Below are positions 60,320-64,000 of a stretch of 64,000 nt of DNA, piece after piece. Positions within the stretch are counted from its first letter, which is position 1. Every line of letters begins with the position of its first letter. The notes beneath the pieces were generated by a model. The model made no database searches. It was not told the DNA's origin and saw nothing but the letters and a program-made list of their open reading frames with translations. The position numbers and the translations under genes are program-made. The DNA comes from Pseudomonas sp. A34-9 (GTDB taxonomy: Bacteria; Pseudomonadota; Gammaproteobacteria; Pseudomonadales; Pseudomonadaceae), in NCBI RefSeq assembly GCF_029543085.1, contig NZ_CP119967.1, forward strand, positions 1,328,501 to 1,392,500, written 5' to 3'.

Positions 60320-60742
60320 GCTCAACCCTTGTTTCACGCCAACACCGAGTTGACTCACGTGTCAGCGTAAAACTGACCCACCTCTAATTCAACACAAACG
60401 GCCATAAGCGGATGCAGTGAAACGTCAGCTTCGGCCGTTGTCAGATCCAACAGCGGGAGCAGAGTGTTCACAATGATATTTAGGGCAAATTTAGGGCAGT
60501 TCTAGAGCCGCAATAGACCGCAGGACGTCGAGAGGTCGAGCGGAAGGGCTTATTTTTGATGGCCTTAAGCGGCCTATAGCGACGACAGAAGGGTTCGAAT
60601 CCCTATACAAACAAGCAGTAGCGGCAATTGCTCCAATAGGCAGGTCTTGGCGGGCCATCCTTGAAGGGATCTCCGTTGACGCATTTAAGGCCCAAGACCA
60701 GGTCAATACGCCCGACGCGATTGAACGTAATCGGCGTCCTAT
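60320..60742. other. Gap with attachment-site-like remnants
   Basis: No gene recognised. TTTAGGGCA occurs at 60479 and 60490, the same 11-base phasing as the TGGGGCA pairs near attL and attR. At 60591-60603 is GGGTTCGAATCCC, a T-arm-like sequence, but no complete tRNA can be folded around it. These could be traces of another element's attachment site. Confidence 0.45.
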
Positions 60743-60973
60743 CTATCGAGGCGCACTAAACTGCCTAAGTCGCATGATCGCGTCACTGATCGCTTGCGCA
60801 TTTCGATCAAGCGTTTCCAAGGCCGCAACGGCGTTATCGGCAACAGTGTCTGCGCCAGTCCCTGAGATCCAATGGGTGATTTCTTCGATTGCCGCACCGA
60901 GAGCATGCTGGTTATGCAGGAGCAACGTCAGAGCATCTGCTGTGACGATATTGAAATCCGAGAGATCTGGCAT
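60743..60973 (-). CDS. Small phage-associated protein (DUF3077-like)
   Basis: A 76-residue acidic protein starting M-P-D-L-S-D-F-N-I-V-T-A-D-A-L-T-L-L-L with AAGGA upstream of the start. It has a helical middle and the end A-I-S-D-A-I-M-R-L-R-Q-F. Small proteins of this pattern occur near integration sites in Pseudomonas. Function unknown. It is the last gene before attR. Confidence 0.6.
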   Translation of the reverse strand: MPDLSDFNIVTADALTLLLHNQHALGAAIEEITHWISGTGADTVADNAVAALETLDRNAQAISDAIMRLRQFSAPR

Positions 60974-61107
60974 GGTGTTCGTCCTTGAAGTCGATGCGTG
61001 GCTGAATCTGCCCATCATTCTGCATGATCCTAATCCAAGGCGAGCGACACCGGTTCGCACATTGCACATTTGCCACTTCGAAAGGTCCGGCCATAGGCCT
61101 TTTGGGA

Positions 61108-61125
61108 TGGGGCAAAAATGGGGCA
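61108..61125. repeat. Paired TGGGGCA sites next to attR
   Basis: TGGGGCA at 61108 and 61119, 11 bases apart, with another copy at 61216. Mirror of the pair beside attL and probable integrase arm sites. Confidence 0.65.
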
Positions 61126-61197
61126 AACCGTACGCCATTTCATGCCATTCAATGCCAAGCATGCGTTTGCGCATGTAATGGTGAAATGCGCTAATCC

Positions 61198-61287
61198 TTA
61201 ACAAACACTCGGGGTTGGGGCATAACGACCAAAGTACTCCAGCACAATCGGGGTGTGGGAGGACAGGTCGGAGACGGCTTTATTCAT
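61198..61287 (-). pseudogene. Displaced native mutS start, 29-codon stub
   Basis: Reading left from the ATG at 61287 gives [13 protein letters not shown], then, after the att core, I-V-L-E-Y-F-G-R-Y-A-P-T-P-S-V-C and a stop at 61198. The first 13 residues are the native mutS start cut from the rest of the gene by prophage insertion; the rest is phage sequence. The native mutS promoter should still transcribe it. Confidence 0.88.
61247..61263. repeat. attR core of the mutS prophage
   Basis: ATCGGGGTGTGGGAGGA, exact copy of 19601-19617, marking the right prophage end. Confidence 0.9.
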
Positions 61288-61488
61288 CGGATTGTCAGGC
61301 AACTCGTTAAAAGATGTAGGGCAAAAGCGGGGCATCAGCCGGGCTTTTCCGCGATGGGCGCAAGGTTACCATGGGCAGTCTGCCGGACGCAGGCATCGCA
61401 GCCGGGTGACGGGTTTCTTCATCGAAAAGTGTGTTTATGCATGATTTATGCAAATCAGCATTTGTCTTCGCGAATAACTTCAAGCACT

Positions 61489-62232
61489 ATGCGCGTTATG
61501 CAAAAACGCAACGTAGCCTCCGTCTTAAGAGCACTGCTCGACCAGCACGGGATCTCCCCCACGGAGCTCCACCGTCGCACCGGCGTGCCTCAATCCACTC
61601 TCTCGCGGATTCTCAGCGGGAAGATCGTCGATCCTTCGGATAAACACATCTCGAAGATCGCCGAGTACTTCGCCGTGAGCACCGATCAATTGCGCGGGCG
61701 CGCGGATGTCGCACCGTCGGCCGGTGCCGTGCGTGATGATGTACACGCGGAACTCAAGGACATAATGCTGTGGGACGACGATACGCCTGTCGATGATGAC
61801 GAAGTGTCGGTGCCGTTCCTTCGCGAGGTTGAATTGGCAGCAGGATCAGGAAGATTCGTCATCGAAGAGAGCGAACGCTCTAGCCTGCGCTTCGGCAAGC
61901 GTAGCCTGCGCCATAACGGTGTGCAGTTCGACCAGGCCAAATGTGTCACTGTACGTGGCAACAGCATGTTGCCGGTGCTGCGTGATGGCGCCACCGTCGG
62001 CGTCAACGCCGGCAAGTGTGGTATCGGCGACATCATTGATGGCGACCTGTACGCGATCAATCACAATGGCCAATTGCGCGTGAAGCAGCTCTATCGCTTG
62101 CCTACCGGCATTCGTCTACGCAGCTTCAATCGCGATGAGCATCCGGACGAGGACTACAGCTTCCAGGAAATCCAGGAAGAACAGATTGTCATCCTCGGTC
62201 ATGTCTTCTGGTGGGGCATGTACGCCCGCTAA
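61489..62232 (+). CDS. Tailocin-locus repressor, PrtR/LexA-like
   Basis: A 247-residue S24-type repressor: helix-turn-helix (S-P-T-E-L-H-R-R-T-G-V-P-Q-S-T-L-S-R-I-L), a likely cleavage site in L-A-A-G-S-G, nucleophile Ser in R-G-N-S-M-L-P and Lys in L-R-V-K-Q-L. Start is the ATG at 61489 or 61498; no strong ribosome-binding site decides. Known for such loci: RecA-dependent cleavage releases bacteriocin genes. It lies outside the prophage, divergent from native mutS, and is a different protein from the prophage cI. Confidence 0.9.
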   Translation: MRVMQKRNVASVLRALLDQHGISPTELHRRTGVPQSTLSRILSGKIVDPSDKHISKIAEYFAVSTDQLRGRADVAPSAGAVRDDVHAELKDIMLWDDDTPVDDDEVSVPFLREVELAAGSGRFVIEESERSSLRFGKRSLRHNGVQFDQAKCVTVRGNSMLPVLRDGATVGVNAGKCGIGDIIDGDLYAINHNGQLRVKQLYRLPTGIRLRSFNRDEHPDEDYSFQEIQEEQIVILGHVFWWGMYAR

Positions 62233-62247
62233 TCCGACCCTCTTCAG

Positions 62248-62276
62248 AAAAACCCGTCCATTGGCGGGTTTTTTTT
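62248..62276 (+). terminator. Terminator of the repressor gene
   Basis: AACCCG-TCCATTGG-CGGGTT followed by eight T, 24 bases after the stop. Confidence 0.88.
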
Positions 62277-62311
62277 CGCCTTGATGAAACCGCCAAACCC
62301 TTGAACTGCGG

Positions 62312-62395
62312 GCCTTCCATGCATTCGCGCATTTCTCGCGCATAAATAAATGCATTTACGCATTGACTGGATATGCATACATGCATATTCTTGCC
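62312..62395. promoter_or_regulatory. TGCAT-rich control region of the tailocin locus
   Basis: Several GCATT/TGCAT units follow each other, including ATGCATT at 62319, a second TGCATTTACGCAT from 62351, and the palindromic ATGCATACATGCATAT near 62373-62388. The region lies between the repressor terminator and the first downstream gene. Probable operator and promoter region; the binding protein is inferred. Confidence 0.5.
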
Positions 62396-62759
62396 ACCAA
62401 GCCGCTCGACAAAGCGGCTGGCAAGAAAGCTCTTTAGTTCCACAAGAACAGGCAGCGATGAACCGGCCTCAACGGTTCAGAGGGTTGGCAACTGACCCGG
62501 GTGTGCAGCGTAAAGCACCAGAAGCAGTTATCCGGCGGGCAGGGACCGCGGTCGGAAAAACAATTTGAATGGACTCGTACCGCGCCAGTAGCGCCGAACA
62601 GTCAGCTTCCTTCTTGAACACAGGATTTGAAGGAAGGCGAAGGAGCGCATTACTGAAAAGCCCGGGGTGCAAGCGCCGGGCTTTTTGGAATGCCTGCCTT
62701 GTTCGCAATAAGCCCTGAGGCATTACCCATCAATCCTTTCACGGAAGAGAAACCCGAAT
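62396..62759. other. Gap before the DUF642-like gene
   Basis: Contains a short frame starting M-N-R-P-Q-R-F-R-G-L-A-T-D at 62458 (36 codons) and a strong hairpin, AAAAGCCCGG/CCGGGCTTTT with T-run (62656-62686), a likely terminator or attenuator for an upstream transcript. The 36-codon frame might be a leader peptide or chance; no gene can be claimed. Confidence 0.45.
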
Positions 62760-63335
62760 ATGTTTAAGAAATATCTTGCTCCGTTCCTGGCCAGCGCAAT
62801 GTTGCTCGGTGCAGGCACGAATGTGCTGGCGGCCAACCTGTTGGTCAACGGCAGTTTTGAACAGTCGACCTGCGGTGGTGGCTGCATTCTGGACACCCCC
62901 GCCAAAACCAATGCAATCACCGGTTGGACGACCTTTCTGTCCGGTGCCGAGTACTTCAACATGCCAAATGCAATTGGTGGCTCCGTCGCAGCCGACGGCG
63001 TGATGATCGTGGATCTGGCCAATTATGTTTATGGCAATGGCGGCGGGATTCAACAGAACTTCGCCACGACCATCGGTGCGAAGTACCGACTTACCTTCAG
63101 CGCAGGCAATTCGCGGTTTGCCAGCCGCTCCGGTGACGGTGTCATCCAGGTCAAAGTGGCCGGGCAAACGTCGACGTTCAATACGCCGACGGCTAAAGGT
63201 GTTGCCGTGGAGTGGAGCACGATCACTTACGAATTCACCGCAATCACAGCGCAGACAACGCTCGCGTTTCTCAACGAGCAAAACCCGAACGCCAACTTTG
63301 CCTTTATCGATAACGTCATTGTTGAACGCCTGTAG
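62760..63335 (+). CDS. Secreted DUF642/choice-of-anchor-C-like protein
   Basis: A 191-residue exported protein. The signal peptide runs to A-N-V-L-A-A. Next is N-L-L-V-N-G-S-F-E, the typical start of DUF642-like galactose-binding folds, with I-T-G-W, Y-R-L-T-F-S-A-G-N and the end F-I-D-N-V-I-V-E. Binding to polysaccharide is the family expectation. It sits between the tailocin repressor and holin, where a secreted binding protein is unusual. Confidence 0.8.
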   Translation: MFKKYLAPFLASAMLLGAGTNVLAANLLVNGSFEQSTCGGGCILDTPAKTNAITGWTTFLSGAEYFNMPNAIGGSVAADGVMIVDLANYVYGNGGGIQQNFATTIGAKYRLTFSAGNSRFASRSGDGVIQVKVAGQTSTFNTPTAKGVAVEWSTITYEFTAITAQTTLAFLNEQNPNANFAFIDNVIVERL

Positions 63336-63410
63336 CGCCCAAAACCGGGGAGCTGCGTTGGTTGGCTTCTCACACTTCTTTTATTCATCCGCACTCCCAG
63401 GAGGCGTGAC

Positions 63411-63758
63411 ATGACAAGCGAGCAACAAGCGTTGGCGGACATGCCGATCTGGCTGGTCATCCTCCTCGCCGTAGTGGGCGGGGTGTCCGGCGAAATGTGG
63501 CGCGCCGACAAGGAGGGCGCACGCGGCTGGTCATTGCTGCGACGCCTGGCCCTGCGCTCCGGCGCCTGCATGATCTGCGGCGTGTCGGCAATCATGCTGC
63601 TGTATGCCGCAGGACTTTCGATCTGGGCGGCCGGCGCATTCGGTTGCCTGACAGCGATGGCAGGTGCTGACGTAGCTATCGGCCTCTATGAACGTTGGGC
63701 TGCCAAGCGCATTGGTGTCTGCGAAGTACCGTCGCGCGATTCCCCCACCGATAAATGA
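63411..63758 (+). CDS. Tailocin holin
   Basis: A 115-residue holin with the same layout as the prophage holin at 32806; they differ at roughly 18 of the first 107 positions. AGGAGG precedes the ATG. First lysis gene of the tailocin cluster, expected to release the particles. Confidence 0.9.
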   Translation: MTSEQQALADMPIWLVILLAVVGGVSGEMWRADKEGARGWSLLRRLALRSGACMICGVSAIMLLYAAGLSIWAAGAFGCLTAMAGADVAIGLYERWAAKRIGVCEVPSRDSPTDK

Positions 63759-63782
63759 TCCTCTCGAAGAGAACTATTGACG

Positions 63783-63974
63783 ATGAATGACGAAGATCTG
63801 GCCGCAATCAACAGGCTGGTCGCGGCGCTGCAAGTTCAGACTGACGGCCAGGCAGCGCTGAATGCTTCTATCCGATTATTGGCGCAGAGCAATCAGGCTC
63901 TGGTGGATCTGATCAAGAGTCGGGAGCCAGATCCGAATGCGCCTCCCTACCTTGATGGTACGCCTGCGCCCTGA
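63783..63974 (+). CDS. Small hypothetical tailocin-locus protein
   Basis: A 63-residue protein, M-N-D-E-D-L-A-A-I-N-R-L-V-A-A-L-Q-V-Q, mostly one helix with Ala/Leu heptads, and a Pro-rich end. It follows the holin by 24 bases. No family recognised; a cluster accessory by position. An in-frame TTG lies two codons earlier. Confidence 0.6.
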   Translation: MNDEDLAAINRLVAALQVQTDGQAALNASIRLLAQSNQALVDLIKSREPDPNAPPYLDGTPAP

Positions 63975-64000
63975 TCCACCTCGTGTCTTTCAGGTCGTCC

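Noticed and set aside
60591..60603. T-arm-like sequence suggesting a tRNA gene
   Set aside because: No matching D- and anticodon arms or acceptor stem upstream; kept only as a possible att remnant.

Overview
The window is chromosomal DNA of a fluorescent pseudomonad, most likely of the Pseudomonas fluorescens group. The evidence is the gene order accA-tilS-pyrG-kdsA-eno-ftsB-ispD ... ispF-truD-surE-pcm-nlpD-rpoS, the GacA-controlled sRNA gene rsmZ between rpoS and fdxA, REP/REPIN palindromes, and a tailocin-type repressor and holin locus beyond mutS. No tool was run; all homology calls rest on reading motifs and gene order.

Region 1 (1-19.6 kb) is core genome. It covers fatty-acid, CTP, KDO, glycolytic and MEP-isoprenoid genes, a glutathione-dependent formaldehyde detoxification pair with a divergent LysR regulator, the stationary-phase sigma factor rpoS, rsmZ with its upstream activating sequence, fdxA and mutS.

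Region 2 (19,601-61,263) is a complete-looking prophage of about 41.6 kb inserted into the 5' end of mutS. A 17-bp repeat marks both ends. The left copy lies inside mutS, which now has a phage-supplied promoter region and first codons. The right copy carries a 29-codon stub of the original mutS start. Inside, in order: an AT-rich PIN-like gene; a leftward early operon of heavily overlapping genes ending in xis-int and including a C5 methyltransferase with six internal repeats and a PrtN-like activator; a cI/cro switch with operators on both sides of cI; CII, a DksA-like protein and a TOPRIM/VapE-type replication protein; a holin; a lambda-like head and packaging module; a P2-like contractile tail module including a probable E/E' frameshift; endolysin and spanins; an adenine methyltransferase; and a cargo zone. 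The cargo comprises a full-length HMG-CoA reductase, a secreted PEBP-dicytochrome c fusion and an AraC regulator.

Region 3 (61.3-64.0 kb) is the start of a tailocin (pyocin-like) locus: a LexA/PrtR-type repressor, a TGCAT-rich control region, a secreted DUF642-like protein, a holin closely related to the prophage holin, and a small hypothetical gene. The prophage and the tailocin locus therefore sit side by side between mutS and the downstream host genes, with separate SOS-type repressors but related lysis genes.

The most notable points are the replacement of the mutS 5' end by phage DNA that mimics the native N-terminus, the repeat-built recognition region of the C5 methyltransferase, the HMG-CoA reductase cargo in an organism that makes isoprenoids by the MEP route, and a UUU CGU candidate +1 shift site at the E/E' junction.
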